Shown: one piece after another, positions 1-8,968 of the stretch | Layout of the letters: each line of letters opens with the position of its first letter | How positions within the stretch are numbered: the stretch's first letter is position 1 | NCBI RefSeq assembly: GCF_021044565.1 | Contig: NZ_CP087997.1 | Coordinates: 2,852,001-2,916,000, forward strand | DNA from: Subtercola endophyticus | GTDB taxonomy: Bacteria; Actinomycetota; Actinomycetes; Actinomycetales; Microbacteriaceae | DNA length: 64,000 nt | Direction: 5' to 3' | Program-made: the position numbers and the translations under genes | Notes under the pieces: generated by a model | What the model was told of the DNA's origin: nothing | Seen by the model: the letters and a program-made list of their open reading frames with translations, nothing else | Databases searched by the model: none

Positions 1-1
1 G

Positions 2-232
2 CGCTGGTTTCGCGGGCGCGACACCACGACCCGGTTCACGTCGACCTGCCCCGATGAGTCGTGCTGCCGCAAGCCGCCGACAACGCTGTCGCGCAAGTGG
101 CAGAGCCACGCCTGGCCGAGTGCCAAGCTGAACTCGTCGCTGCTGGCGGCGCTGCCGACCGGCAGCTTCGCCGGGGTCGACAACACCGAGGTGTTCGAGT
201 TTCTCGAGCGGCACGCGCCGTCCGAGTCTTGA
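2..232 (+). CDS. C-terminal end of an unrecognised protein (5' truncated by window)
   Basis: An open frame runs from the window edge to a TGA at 230-232 and gives 76 residues. The third codon positions are almost all G or C, as in the confirmed genes nearby, which is the main reason to call it coding. The visible part has three cysteines (CPDESCC near residues 16-22) and ends in a helix-like tail, FEFLERHAPSES. I do not recognise the family, and the rest of the gene lies upstream of the window. It is followed by a 354-base non-coding stretch and is probably not part of the next operon. Confidence 0.4.
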   Translation, partial: RWFRGRDTTTRFTSTCPDESCCRKPPTTLSRKWQSHAWPSAKLNSSLLAALPTGSFAGVDNTEVFEFLERHAPSES

Positions 233-586
233 ACCACGGCGAACCCTGAGGTCACCTAGCGGTTTCTGGCCTCGCCGACCGACGTCGCGAGCCTCGGCGG
301 CAAAGTGCGCGCCGGGCGCGTGGGGCGTCGTCGACTCGCCGACGACGGGCAGAAATGGAGGCTCCATTCGAGCCAGAGACCTGCGTTATTCGCCGTTTCT
401 CACTTTCTCGCGTTTTTCGGCGGCAACGACCCCCCTCTGATCAGGCATTTACTTTTCATGCGCAGCCCGAAACATGAGGCGACCTGCGTAATAGGCGCTT
501 AATTGGCAGGATACGGCGAGGAAACCGGCGGCAGCTTCACTGAGGTCATCCCTAGCACCCGATCTCTTCGACCTCTTGGAGTCCGC
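233..586. other. Intergenic region upstream of the ABC/LLM operon
   Basis: These 354 bases hold no convincing gene. The second half, from about 385, is less GC-rich than its surroundings, as expected for a promoter region. I could not pick out a clear -35/-10 pair. Short open frames on both strands here lack the codon pattern of real genes. The promoter and any operator for the GntR-type regulator encoded at the far end of the cluster would be expected here. Confidence 0.4.
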
Positions 587-1729
587 ATGAAACTTCCGAA
601 ACTCGCCGCGGGCCTTGCGCTGGCCGCCGGCGTGACGCTCGTTCTGGCGGCGTGTACGCCGGCAACCGGCGGCACCTCGGCCGCAAGCACCTCGACAGCC
701 GATCTCACAGCCGCGCAGACGGCCTGCGTCGCGGCCGTGAAGGCAGATGTCACCGCCGCCTCGGCCGACACGGCGCTGGTCGCGCCCACCGCACCTCTTG
801 ACCTCAGCGCCCTCTCGGGCAAGACCGTGTGGTTCATCACGGTCACCATGAACCAATTCTCGACCGACATGGCCACCGGCGTGCAGGCCGCTGCGGATGC
901 CGCCGGCGTGAAGCTCACCACCTATGACGGCCAAGGCCAGGCCAACCGCTTCAACGAGGGCATCGAACAGGCTGTCGCCCAGGGCGCCGGAGGAATCATT
1001 CTGGTGGGCATCGACCCGTCAGTCGTGAGCGCCTCACTCGCCGATGCGGCAGCCGCGGGAATCCCGGTTCAGAACAACCTCAACGGTGACCCCTCCGACG
1101 CGGTACCGACCGGCATGTACGACAACCTGACCTCCGACTTCACAAAAGACGGTGAGACCGAGGCCAAGTGGGCACTGATCGACTCGGGCTGCAAGGCCGA
1201 CATGGTGTCGCTGTACTCGAGTTCGGTCGCGGTCTGGCAGAAGATGTTCGACGGCGCGCAGTCGGTGTTCACGAAGTACTGTGCAACCGACTGCAAGCTG
1301 ACCGGCCTGAACGTCGACATTGCCAACGTGTCGACCGACATCGGCAGCCAGCTGGGCACGGCACTTCAGAAAGACCAGAACGTCGACTATGTCTACCCGG
1401 TGTGGGACAGCGCGGTACCGTTCGTCTCTCCGGTGCTCGCCGCAGCGAATTCGAAAGCCAAGATCATGAGCCGCGACGGCCTGCAGGTCAACCTCGATGC
1501 GATTGTCGCCGGCACCCAGACGATGACCGTAGCGATGCCACCGACCGCCTGGATCGGCTGGGCGGCATTCGATGACGTCGCACGCAAGATGACGGGCGCG
1601 GCCTCACAGAACTACGTGATTCCGACCCGGCTCATCGACCCCTCGAACATCGGTGACGGCACGGCTGCCACCCTGTTCCCGAACTACACCGGCTACGAGT
1701 CGGCGTTCACCACCGCCTGGGGCAAGTAG
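587..1729 (+). CDS. Sugar-type ABC transporter substrate-binding lipoprotein
   Basis: This is a 380-residue extracytoplasmic binding protein of the RbsB/Peripla_BP_4 type and the receptor of a CUT2-family importer. It starts at ATG 587, giving a short basic N-terminus, a hydrophobic stretch and a lipobox (LVLAAC, Cys23), so it should be a membrane-anchored lipoprotein. The body starts near residue 80 with GKTVWFITVTMN and has the usual two-lobe pattern (IILVGIDPS, then a late TRLIDPSNI). The permease and ATPase genes follow, separated from it by a strong hairpin. CUT2 receptors mostly bind monosaccharides, but the LLM oxygenase neighbours suggest a different or sugar-decorated ligand. The ligand cannot be read from the sequence. 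Confidence 0.88.
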   Translation: MKLPKLAAGLALAAGVTLVLAACTPATGGTSAASTSTADLTAAQTACVAAVKADVTAASADTALVAPTAPLDLSALSGKTVWFITVTMNQFSTDMATGVQAAADAAGVKLTTYDGQGQANRFNEGIEQAVAQGAGGIILVGIDPSVVSASLADAAAAGIPVQNNLNGDPSDAVPTGMYDNLTSDFTKDGETEAKWALIDSGCKADMVSLYSSSVAVWQKMFDGAQSVFTKYCATDCKLTGLNVDIANVSTDIGSQLGTALQKDQNVDYVYPVWDSAVPFVSPVLAAANSKAKIMSRDGLQVNLDAIVAGTQTMTVAMPPTAWIGWAAFDDVARKMTGAASQNYVIPTRLIDPSNIGDGTAATLFPNYTGYESAFTTAWGK

Positions 1730-1757
1730 CCGCCTACCCACGGTCGGCACCCCCCGT

Positions 1758-1789
1758 GGCCGGGATGCTCAAGCTCGAGCATCCCGGCC
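1758..1789 (+). terminator. Intercistronic stem-loop between binding protein and permease
   Basis: This is a perfect 13-bp inverted repeat (GGCCGGGATGCTC and its complement) around a 6-base loop. No T-run follows it, so it is more likely an mRNA-stabilising or partial-attenuation hairpin than a full terminator. Such hairpins after the binding-protein gene let the receptor be made in excess over the membrane parts. Confidence 0.6.
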
Positions 1790-1874
1790 CACCTCCACCT
1801 AGCATCCGTTTCACTACATCGTCGCCGCACAGCCGAACTCCCCCTTTCGATTGTGTGAGAAATGAGCAGCCAGT

Positions 1875-2924
1875 ATGAGCACCTCGACTTCGACTCCACC
1901 CGCCACGTCTACCTCGGCGCCAAGCCCGCAAACACCACTCACCCACGATTTCACGTCGGCCACGAAGTCGCGGTTCTCTGCCGCAGCCTTCACCGAACGC
2001 TGGGCTCTCGTCGGCGGACTCATTGTGCTCGTCATCGCCTGCATCATCATCTTTCCGCAGTTTCGAACGGCCTCGCTGTTCACCACGATGATCAACGCCC
2101 AGTCGCTGGTGCTGCTGCTCGGCCTCACGGCGACAGTGATACTGCGGCTCGGCGATTTTGATCTCTCGATCGCTCAGACCATGGTGGCCACTGGCGCGAT
2201 CGTCGCGCAGCTGTGCAAGCTGGGTGTGCCGATTCCCGTCGCAATTGCCTCTGGCTTGGCCCTCGGCGTCGTGGTCGGGCTGGTGAACGCCTTGCTCGTG
2301 GTGCGGGTCGGGGTCGACTCGTTCATTGCCACCCTGGGATCGTTCACCGCGCTTGCCGGCCTGTCGTATCTGATCACCAATAGCCGCATCATCTCAGGCA
2401 TTCCCGACGGCTTCATCAACTTCGCCCGTTCACAGATTCTCGGCATCCCGATGATCACCTGGTACGCGTGGATTCTCGTCATCGTGCTCTGGTACGTCTA
2501 CCAGCGCACTCCGCTGGGCCGGTACTCGCTGTTCATCGGCGGAAATCGCAATGCGGCACGGCTCTCAGGTATTCCGGTCAACCGCATTCGGGCTGGCGCC
2601 TACGTTCTCTCGGGGTTGCTCGCCTCGTTCATCGGCATCTGCTTCATCGGTTACTTCGGCGCGGTCGACCCGAGTGTCGGCGGTCAGTACATGCTGCAGC
2701 CGTTCGCTGCCGCCTTCCTCGGCGCGACCACCATCGCGGTCGGGCGTTTCAACGCCTTCGGCACCGTGGCGGCGCTCTACTTGCTGACCGTCGGTATCAC
2801 CGCGTTGCAGTTGCTCGGCGGCCAGACCTGGGTGTCGAACGTGTTCTACGGCGTCGCGCTCATGGTGGCGGTCACCGCGGCGAAGCTCGCCGGCAACCGT
2901 CGCGGTGGAGGGCAGGCCAAGTGA
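1875..2924 (+). CDS. CUT2-family ABC transporter permease (RbsC-like)
   Basis: This 349-residue integral membrane protein belongs to the BPD_transp_2 (RbsC) family. After a Ser/Thr/Pro-rich cytoplasmic N-terminus of about 40 residues there are roughly nine or ten hydrophobic segments. The cytoplasmic loop TPLGRYSLFIGGNRNAARLS near residue 215 is typical of the coupling region contacting the ATPase. The ATG at 1875 fits the family length, and an earlier frame at 1862 is out of register. The stop overlaps the GTG start of the ATPase gene by four bases, so the two are translationally coupled. With the preceding lipoprotein and the following ATPase it forms a complete importer of unknown substrate. 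Confidence 0.9.
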   Translation: MSTSTSTPPATSTSAPSPQTPLTHDFTSATKSRFSAAAFTERWALVGGLIVLVIACIIIFPQFRTASLFTTMINAQSLVLLLGLTATVILRLGDFDLSIAQTMVATGAIVAQLCKLGVPIPVAIASGLALGVVVGLVNALLVVRVGVDSFIATLGSFTALAGLSYLITNSRIISGIPDGFINFARSQILGIPMITWYAWILVIVLWYVYQRTPLGRYSLFIGGNRNAARLSGIPVNRIRAGAYVLSGLLASFIGICFIGYFGAVDPSVGGQYMLQPFAAAFLGATTIAVGRFNAFGTVAALYLLTVGITALQLLGGQTWVSNVFYGVALMVAVTAAKLAGNRRGGGQAK

Positions 2925-4489
2925 GCGAGACGCTTGCCCCGTCGAGCGTCGCCGAGCCGACGACTCGCATCGCCCTCTCGGTTCAGAACCTCACTAAGTC
3001 GTACGGCGGAGCGGTCGCACTCGAAGACGTCTCGCTGACGGTCAACTCGGGCGAGGTGCACGCACTGCTCGGCCAGAACGGCTGCGGAAAGAGCACGCTC
3101 ATCAAGTGCCTGACGGGGGTCGAGGTTCCCGACGGGGGCCACGTCGACGTCTTCGGCGAAACGCTTGTCATGCCCACGATCGATCCGCACACGAGAGGTA
3201 TTGCGGTCATCCATCAAGACATCGGACTCGTCGAGTCGATGACGGTGCTCGAGAATCTCGGCATCAATGCCCGGTACGGCACTCGGCTGCTCGCACCGGT
3301 GAATGTCAAGAAAGAGAAGGCGATCTACGCAGAACTCATGCACCGACTGGGCGTGCAGTTCGACCTGGATGCCGAGGTCTCGACCCTGAGCCCCGCCGAA
3401 CGTGCTCTCTTGGCCGTTGCCCGGGCGATGCGCCTGATGGATGGCGAGAGCAGCGAGCAGCTCTTCATTCTCGACGAGCCCACGGCGGCGCTGTCGAAGC
3501 CCGAAGCGGCTCGTCTGCTGGCCCTGATGCGGCGGGTCGCCGATCTCGGGGCCGGGGTGATCTTCGTGAGCCATCGACTCTCTGAGGTCATGGAGGTCTG
3601 TGACCGCGCCACCGTCATGCGTGCGGGGCGAGACATCGTCGATGTGGCCGTCGCCGAGACCACTCGGTCTGAACTCGTGGCCCACATGCTCGGCCGCCGA
3701 ATGGATGATTTCTTTCCCGAGCCACCGCACTTCAGCGGGGGCCCGACTCGGCTGGCCGTCACCGAGCTGAGCGGCGAACGCGTTTCGAAAGTGAGTTTCG
3801 AAGCGCGAGGTGGCGAAGTGCTCGGCATCACCGGGCTCGCCGGAATGGGGCAGGAGGAACTGCCGTTCTTGCTCTGCGGCGAAGAGCGCAGTCGAGGCGG
3901 CAACGTCAGCGTCGACGGCGTTCCCGCGAACTTCAGCTCACCCACAGCCGCTATTCAGGCCGGCGTGGCGCTGGTTCCCGGCAACCGGCTGCGCGACGGC
4001 ATCTGGATCGCCGGCACCGCAGAAGAGAACGTCACACTGCCCGTCATCGGCACGTTCTCGCGCTTCTTCAACATCAGCACATCGGATGTTCGGCGGCGCG
4101 CAGGCGAACTGATGCAGCGAGTCGACGTTCAGCCGAATCGGCCCGACTACGTTCTGGCGTCGTTCAGTGGCGGAAACCAGCAGAAGATCGTCTTCGCGAA
4201 GTGGCTGCAACTGCACCCCGGGGTGCTGCTGCTCGACGAGCCGACCCAGGGCGTCGACCCCGGGGCGGCGAAGGCGTTGCTCGGTGACGCGATGGCTGCG
4301 GCTGCAGAGGGAAGCGCGGTGGTGGTCTTCTCTGGCGACCACGAACAGCTCGCGGCGATCTGCCACCGCGTGATCGTGCTGCACCACGGCCAGGTCATCG
4401 CCGAGCTCGAACGCGGGCCCGCACTGACCGAGCACGCACTGCTCGAGGCTTGCGAAGCGGGCCCCTCCGAGGTGTCGATTGCCGCCTGA
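2921..4489 (+). CDS. CUT2-family ABC transporter ATP-binding protein, two NBDs (RbsA-like)
   Basis: This 522-residue double ATPase starts at GTG 2921, preceded by a GGAGGG ribosome site and overlapping the permease stop as GTGA. NBD1 has Walker A GQNGCGKST (about residues 51-59) and Walker B LFILDEPTAALS, but its signature is degenerate (LSPAE where LSGGQ is usual). NBD2 has the degenerate Walker A (GLAGMGQEE) common in RbsA-type proteins, a good signature (FSGGNQQK) and Walker B LLLDEPTQGVDP. This asymmetry is normal for the family: one composite ATP site hydrolyses and the other mostly binds. The LLM monooxygenase gene begins 48 bases downstream, so the transporter and the catabolic genes probably share one transcript. 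Confidence 0.9.
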   Translation: MSETLAPSSVAEPTTRIALSVQNLTKSYGGAVALEDVSLTVNSGEVHALLGQNGCGKSTLIKCLTGVEVPDGGHVDVFGETLVMPTIDPHTRGIAVIHQDIGLVESMTVLENLGINARYGTRLLAPVNVKKEKAIYAELMHRLGVQFDLDAEVSTLSPAERALLAVARAMRLMDGESSEQLFILDEPTAALSKPEAARLLALMRRVADLGAGVIFVSHRLSEVMEVCDRATVMRAGRDIVDVAVAETTRSELVAHMLGRRMDDFFPEPPHFSGGPTRLAVTELSGERVSKVSFEARGGEVLGITGLAGMGQEELPFLLCGEERSRGGNVSVDGVPANFSSPTAAIQAGVALVPGNRLRDGIWIAGTAEENVTLPVIGTFSRFFNISTSDVRRRAGELMQRVDVQPNRPDYVLASFSGGNQQKIVFAKWLQLHPGVLLLDEPTQGVDPGAAKALLGDAMAAAAEGSAVVVFSGDHEQLAAICHRVIVLHHGQVIAELERGPALTEHALLEACEAGPSEVSIAA

Positions 4490-4537
4490 CCTCACGACAG
4501 AACACCCGCACGATTCAGAAACACGTAAGGAAACATC

Positions 4538-5848
4538 ATGACTGCAGCTCCGTTTCGCCTCGGCTGGTTCGGTAACCTGACCGCCCCCGAATGGAAATCC
4601 GCCTACCGCGGAAACGACCCGCTGACCTGGTTCGACGGCTCGTTTCACATCGACATGGTTCGAAATCTCGAACGGGCCGGATTCGATTTCATCATGCTCG
4701 AAGATTCGCTCATGGTGCCCGACATCTACCAGGGCACGGCCGAGATCGAGCTGAAGCACGCTCGCTACGCACCGAAAATGGATCCGGTGGTCGCCGCGGC
4801 CATGCTGGCGCGTGTCACGTCGAAGATGGGCATCATTGCGACAGCCTCGACGACCTTCTACCACCCCTATCAACTGGCCCGGCAGTTCGCCACCATAAAC
4901 AACCTCAGCGGCGGCCGAGTGGGCTGGAACGTCGTCACCTCGAGCGAAGACCGCGCGGCGCAGAACTACGGCATGGCGAAGCTGCCCGAACACGACCTGC
5001 GGTACGACATGGCTGAGGAGTTCATGGCCGCCACAAAGGCGCTGTGGGGTTCGTGGCAAGACGGCGCCATCCTGGCCGATGCTGAGAGCGGCTACTACAG
5101 CGACTACACGAAAGTGCAGCCCGTCGACTTCGCCGGTGAGTACTACAGCACCCGCGGCCCGTTGAACCTGCCACCCGGACCCAACGGGCGGCCGGTCATC
5201 TGCCAGGCCGGTGGATCACCGCGCGGCCGCGACTTCGCGGCCGCGCACGCCGACGTGATCTTGACCATTCCGCACGGCGCTGCCGGAGCGAAAGAGTACC
5301 GCGACGACATCCGGCGCCGCGCCGCGTCGTTCGGCCGCAACCCCGACGACGTGAAGGTCTTCTCGGTGGTGTACCCGATCGTGGGCGAGAGTAAACGCGA
5401 GGCCGAGGAGAAGAACGAGGCCTGGTACGCGCGCAAACAGCACAACTTCGAGGTGCAGATGACGCACTTCGCGGCCACCATGGAGATCGATTTCTCGCCG
5501 TTCGACCCTGACCAGCCCATTCCCGACGACGTGTCGACCAACGGGCACCAGAGCCAGCTCGCCATCTGGCGTTCACAGCTGGGAGGCAAGACGATTCGCG
5601 AAGGCTTCAGCGGCATGCGCGTGCAGACAGAAGAAATGGTGGGAACGCCCGACGCCATCGCGAGCCAGATGGACGAGTTCATGCAAGAGGTCGGCGGTGA
5701 CGGTTTTCTCATCTACGGTCAGCCGATCAGTCGTCAATTCGTGGCCGAGATGACCGATGGCGTCGCACCGGCGCTTCAGCGGCGTGGACTCATGCGCACC
5801 GACTATGCCCACGACACGCTGCTCGAGAACCTGCACTCCTTCGCATGA
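4538..5848 (+). CDS. LLM-class FMN-dependent monooxygenase (NtaA/SnaA/DszA family), paralogue 1
   Basis: This 436-residue TIM-barrel flavoenzyme of the nitrilotriacetate/dibenzothiophene-sulfone monooxygenase group uses FMNH2 from a separate reductase and O2. The ribosome site AAGGA lies 7 bases before ATG 4538. Family marks are FIMLEDS near residue 52, the FMN-binding stretch GGRVGWNVVTSSEDRAAQNYG near residue 130, the AGGSPRGRDFAA phosphate loop near 230 and the C-terminal GGDGFLIYGQP. It is the first of four LLM reading frames joined by 4-base overlaps with an alpha/beta hydrolase. The substrate is unknown; characterised relatives cleave C-N, C-S or C-Cl bonds or amides. Confidence 0.88.
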   Translation: MTAAPFRLGWFGNLTAPEWKSAYRGNDPLTWFDGSFHIDMVRNLERAGFDFIMLEDSLMVPDIYQGTAEIELKHARYAPKMDPVVAAAMLARVTSKMGIIATASTTFYHPYQLARQFATINNLSGGRVGWNVVTSSEDRAAQNYGMAKLPEHDLRYDMAEEFMAATKALWGSWQDGAILADAESGYYSDYTKVQPVDFAGEYYSTRGPLNLPPGPNGRPVICQAGGSPRGRDFAAAHADVILTIPHGAAGAKEYRDDIRRRAASFGRNPDDVKVFSVVYPIVGESKREAEEKNEAWYARKQHNFEVQMTHFAATMEIDFSPFDPDQPIPDDVSTNGHQSQLAIWRSQLGGKTIREGFSGMRVQTEEMVGTPDAIASQMDEFMQEVGGDGFLIYGQPISRQFVAEMTDGVAPALQRRGLMRTDYAHDTLLENLHSFA

Positions 5849-6672
5849 TGAGGCGCAGCTATATCGACACGAGTGGCGGCCAGGTGCATGCCCGCGAGTG
5901 GGGTGACGGCAGCGAGCTCGTGCTCCTGCTGCATCAGACGGCAGCCTCGTCGGCGATGTTCGAGCTCTTCGCTGCCGAGCTCGAACAAGCCGCGATCGGT
6001 CACGCGTACCGGTTTCTGGCGATCGATACGCCCGGTTTCGGAGAATCCTTTGTGCCGGCAGACGCCTATTCGCTCGCCGAGTGGGCCGATACGGTACTCG
6101 AGGTCGCCACGGCACAGCGTGCCCACTCGTTTCACGTTCTCGGGCATCACACCGGGGCGGCAATCGCAGCCACCGTCGCCGCCACGGCGCCCGACCGAGT
6201 GACCAGTCTGGCGATGATCGGGGCGCTCGGCCTGCTGCCAGACGAGCGTGAGCGCTGGAGCGACTCGGTGCACGGCATGCTGCTCGACGAGCACGGGTCG
6301 CACCTCCTGACCGCCTGGCAGCAGGTCGCAACGATTGACGGTGACCCGCTCGCCTTCCCGCCGAGCCTCGAATTGCGACAGCGTGAAGTGGTCGACAAAC
6401 TGAAGGCCGGTGTGCGCTGGCACGAGGCCTACCTGACCGTCTTCACCACCGACGTGCTTGGCACTCTGGCCCAGACGAGCTGTCCCGCCGTGCTGTTCAG
6501 CGGTACGGCCGATGTACTGCACCCCTACGTCGAGGCCACCCTGCAGGCGAGACCGGGCATCGACTATGTCGAGCTCGCGGCCGGGGCATACGTTCTCGAC
6601 CAGCAGCCCGCGCTGGTGGCTAAGCCGTACATCGAGTTTCTCGCGAGCGTCTCAGCGGGGGTGCTCGCATGA
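5845..6672 (+). CDS. Alpha/beta hydrolase
   Basis: This 275-residue cytoplasmic alpha/beta-fold hydrolase opens at ATG 5845 inside the stop of the preceding LLM gene (ATGA). It has the oxyanion-hole stretch LLLHQTAAS near residue 30 and a late strand VLFSGTADVLHPY that could supply the acid residue. The nucleophile elbow, expected at HVLGHHTGAAIAA (about residue 97), reads GHHTG, so His stands where Ser or Asp is usual. The expected catalytic histidine near the C-terminus is also not obvious. It may be a non-classical or inactive hydrolase, or a carrier/chaperone for the oxygenases. By position it would act on the product of the LLM enzymes, as RutB does after RutA, but it is a different fold family from RutB. 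Confidence 0.78.
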   Translation: MMRRSYIDTSGGQVHAREWGDGSELVLLLHQTAASSAMFELFAAELEQAAIGHAYRFLAIDTPGFGESFVPADAYSLAEWADTVLEVATAQRAHSFHVLGHHTGAAIAATVAATAPDRVTSLAMIGALGLLPDERERWSDSVHGMLLDEHGSHLLTAWQQVATIDGDPLAFPPSLELRQREVVDKLKAGVRWHEAYLTVFTTDVLGTLAQTSCPAVLFSGTADVLHPYVEATLQARPGIDYVELAAGAYVLDQQPALVAKPYIEFLASVSAGVLA

Positions 6673-7649
6673 CCGCCCCCGACGCAGGCGCACTCTCGAA
6701 CCCGTCGTCCGAGCGGTCGGCGCGCCGGCCCCTCATTCTGTGGCAGGCCGAGCCAGACCCCGTCGCAACCCAGCTCAAGACGATTGTCGCGCTCGACGCG
6801 GCCGGGGTGGATGCCGTACTGCTGCCAAGCGTGTCGCCGGCGTCCCCCGACCCGATTCTGGTCGCGGGCGCCGCGAGTCGACGCGCCCCCGCGATCGGGC
6901 TCGTGCCGATGCTCTCGCCGTGGATACAGCCTCCCTTCCACACCGCCCGCGCCCTCGGCACCCTCGACGCACTGACGAGCGGCCGAGCCGGCTGGTTCGT
7001 CGTGGCAGGGCCCTCGACCTTTGTATCAACGGATGACACTCCACGTTGGAATGCCTCGCTGGTGACAGACGCTGGCGAACTCGACAGCGCGACCCGCGAC
7101 TATCTCGAAGCGGTCTTCGCGCTCTGGAACTCATGGCAGCCGGGTGCGCTCATCGCCGACGTCGAATCCGGTCAGTACGTCGACCCGGCCCGGGTGCATG
7201 TCACCGACTACCACGGCGACTTCTTCGACGTTCGTGGGCCGCTGAACATGCCTCGGCCGCCACAGGGCAGGCCCACGGTCATCGCCCGTTTCATGGCAGG
7301 CTCTGCGGCATCCACGAAAGCCGACGTCGCCGTGGTCGACGACGAAGCCGATGTCGTCGAGGCACGGGGCTCTGCGCCGATCGTTCTGCTCGAACTCTCG
7401 GGCGAGCGGGCGGCCGAACCCGTCGCGAGCTCGGCCGACGGTTACCTCATCTCGGGCATCTCTAGCGCCGCAAACGGCTCCCTCTTCGGCGAGGTGCTCT
7501 ACTCGGTGCTGCCCGGGCTCGTCTCGCATACCCCGTCGGTTCCCCTGCTGCGAGACCGCTTCGCTCTCGACGCCGCTCGCTTCGCCTGGTCGGCACCGAG
7601 CCCGACCGTCGACCCCACTTCTTCTCTGCTCTCGAAAGGACTGCGATGA
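6669..7649 (+). CDS. Divergent, shortened LLM-family protein (possible non-catalytic partner)
   Basis: At 326 residues this is about 110 shorter than the full-length LLM paralogues on either side, and it overlaps both neighbouring genes by four bases. Homology shows in the middle: SGRAGWFVVAGPS corresponds to the FMN-binding GGRVGWNVVTSSE of paralogue 1, and ESGQYVDPARVHVTDYHGDFFDVRGPLNMP matches that protein closely. The Asn-Val-Val-Thr-Ser core is changed to Phe-Val-Val-Ala-Gly, the AQNYG stretch is missing, and the C-terminal third is reduced, though a DGYLISG remnant of the GGDGFL motif survives. The frame is intact with normal codon use, so it is not a decayed gene. It may be a structural subunit, in the way LuxB supports LuxA, but this is inference. 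Confidence 0.75.
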   Translation: MTAPDAGALSNPSSERSARRPLILWQAEPDPVATQLKTIVALDAAGVDAVLLPSVSPASPDPILVAGAASRRAPAIGLVPMLSPWIQPPFHTARALGTLDALTSGRAGWFVVAGPSTFVSTDDTPRWNASLVTDAGELDSATRDYLEAVFALWNSWQPGALIADVESGQYVDPARVHVTDYHGDFFDVRGPLNMPRPPQGRPTVIARFMAGSAASTKADVAVVDDEADVVEARGSAPIVLLELSGERAAEPVASSADGYLISGISSAANGSLFGEVLYSVLPGLVSHTPSVPLLRDRFALDAARFAWSAPSPTVDPTSSLLSKGLR

Positions 7650-8968
7650 CCGACGCGGCTGCACAGCGCATGATCCTCGGCTGGTTCGTGAACTACATGC
7701 CCACGGCGTGGAACCGCCCCTGGGCCGGATCCGACCTCACGGGGTGGACCGATGGGGAGTTCTACGTCGACATGGCGAGAGCGCTCGAGCGGGCATCCGT
7801 CGACCTGATCATGCTCGAAGACTCGAGTGTTGTTCCCGAGAATTTCGGGGGAACCACCGAGGCCGAGTTCAAGGCGACGGTGAAAGCGCCCAAACACGAC
7901 CCGCTGCCCCTCGCGGCCGCCATTTCGCAGGCGACCGAAAAGCTCGGCATCGTCACCACGATGAGCACGAGCCTGTACCCGCCGCACCGTCTCGCGCAGC
8001 TTCAATCGACGCTCGACCAGCTCAGCGGCGGGCGCGCGGGGTGGAACATCGTGACCTCTTTCGAAGATCTCGCCGCCCAGAACGTCGGGCTCTCGTCGCT
8101 CTGGGAGCATGACGAGCGGTACGTTCGAGCCGACGAGTACCTCCGCCTGGTCGAGTCGTTCTGGAACGGCGGCACGTCGGGCTCGGGCGCGGTGTCGTTC
8201 GACGGCAAATATTTCGGTGCGCAGTCGCCTGCAGCGCCGACGCCGGTACAGCGCCGACCCGTGCTCTGCCAGGCGGGCGGCTCTTCATCTGGCATGGATT
8301 TCGCCGCCAAGTGGGCCGATCTGATCGTCTCGGTGCCGGTGGGCATCGACGCGATGAAGGCCTACCGCGACGGAATTCGCTCTCGCCTCGAAGCCGACGG
8401 TACCGACCCAGACGGCTGCAAAGTGCTCTACATGGTCACTCCTATTCTCGGCGAGACCGACGCCGAGGCCGAAGACAAAGAAGCCCGCATGTACTCGCCA
8501 GACGGCGACAACTTTCTGCGCCGACTGGTTCAGCTCTCGAACATCTCTGAGATCGACTTCGCCCAGTACGATCTCGACGCACCGATACCCGAAGACGCGA
8601 CAACCAACGGCGCGCAGAGCATTCTCGAGTCTCTGAAGAAGGCAACGCGAGGCTCCTCACTGCGAGCGGCCATGGCAGGAAACGGCGAGTCGACCTCGCT
8701 TCGGCTCGTCGGCTCGGTGCAGTCGGTGGCCGATCAGATGGAAGCAGCGATCGGCGAGGTCGGCGGTGACGGCTTTCTGCTCTTCCACGGCGGAGGCGGC
8801 CTCATCAGCAGGCGTTACCTCGATGAGGTGCTCGACGGACTCGTGCCCGAACTGCAGCGACGCGGGCTCTCGCAGACCGGCTACGGCGACGGGACCTTCG
8901 GCGAACGCCTCGCCTCGGCGAACACGCGTGCAGCCTCGGCCAAGACGATTTCAGCGAGCATCTCATGA
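7646..8968 (+). CDS. LLM-class FMN-dependent monooxygenase, paralogue 2
   Basis: This 440-residue enzyme has the same architecture as the one at 4538. It has LGWFVNYMPTAWNRPW at the N-terminus, LIMLEDSSVVPENFGGTTE near residue 52, the flavin site GGRAGWNIVTSFEDLAAQNVG, the CQAGGSSSGMDFAAKWAD loop and the terminal GGDGFLLFHGGGG. The start ATG 7646 overlaps the previous stop (ATGA), and the stop overlaps the next start. The segment between residues 170 and 200 is rewritten relative to paralogues 1 and 3 (no LADVESG-like stretch), which may reflect a different substrate pocket. It would need FMNH2 from a reductase not encoded in this operon. Confidence 0.88.
   Translation: MTDAAAQRMILGWFVNYMPTAWNRPWAGSDLTGWTDGEFYVDMARALERASVDLIMLEDSSVVPENFGGTTEAEFKATVKAPKHDPLPLAAAISQATEKLGIVTTMSTSLYPPHRLAQLQSTLDQLSGGRAGWNIVTSFEDLAAQNVGLSSLWEHDERYVRADEYLRLVESFWNGGTSGSGAVSFDGKYFGAQSPAAPTPVQRRPVLCQAGGSSSGMDFAAKWADLIVSVPVGIDAMKAYRDGIRSRLEADGTDPDGCKVLYMVTPILGETDAEAEDKEARMYSPDGDNFLRRLVQLSNISEIDFAQYDLDAPIPEDATTNGAQSILESLKKATRGSSLRAAMAGNGESTSLRLVGSVQSVADQMEAAIGEVGGDGFLLFHGGGGLISRRYLDEVLDGLVPELQRRGLSQTGYGDGTFGERLASANTRAASAKTISASIS

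Noticed and set aside
3938..5059. Long minus-strand frame opposite the ABC ATPase and first LLM gene
   Set aside because: It is a mirror of strongly coding plus-strand genes in high-GC DNA, spans two genes and has no family features.
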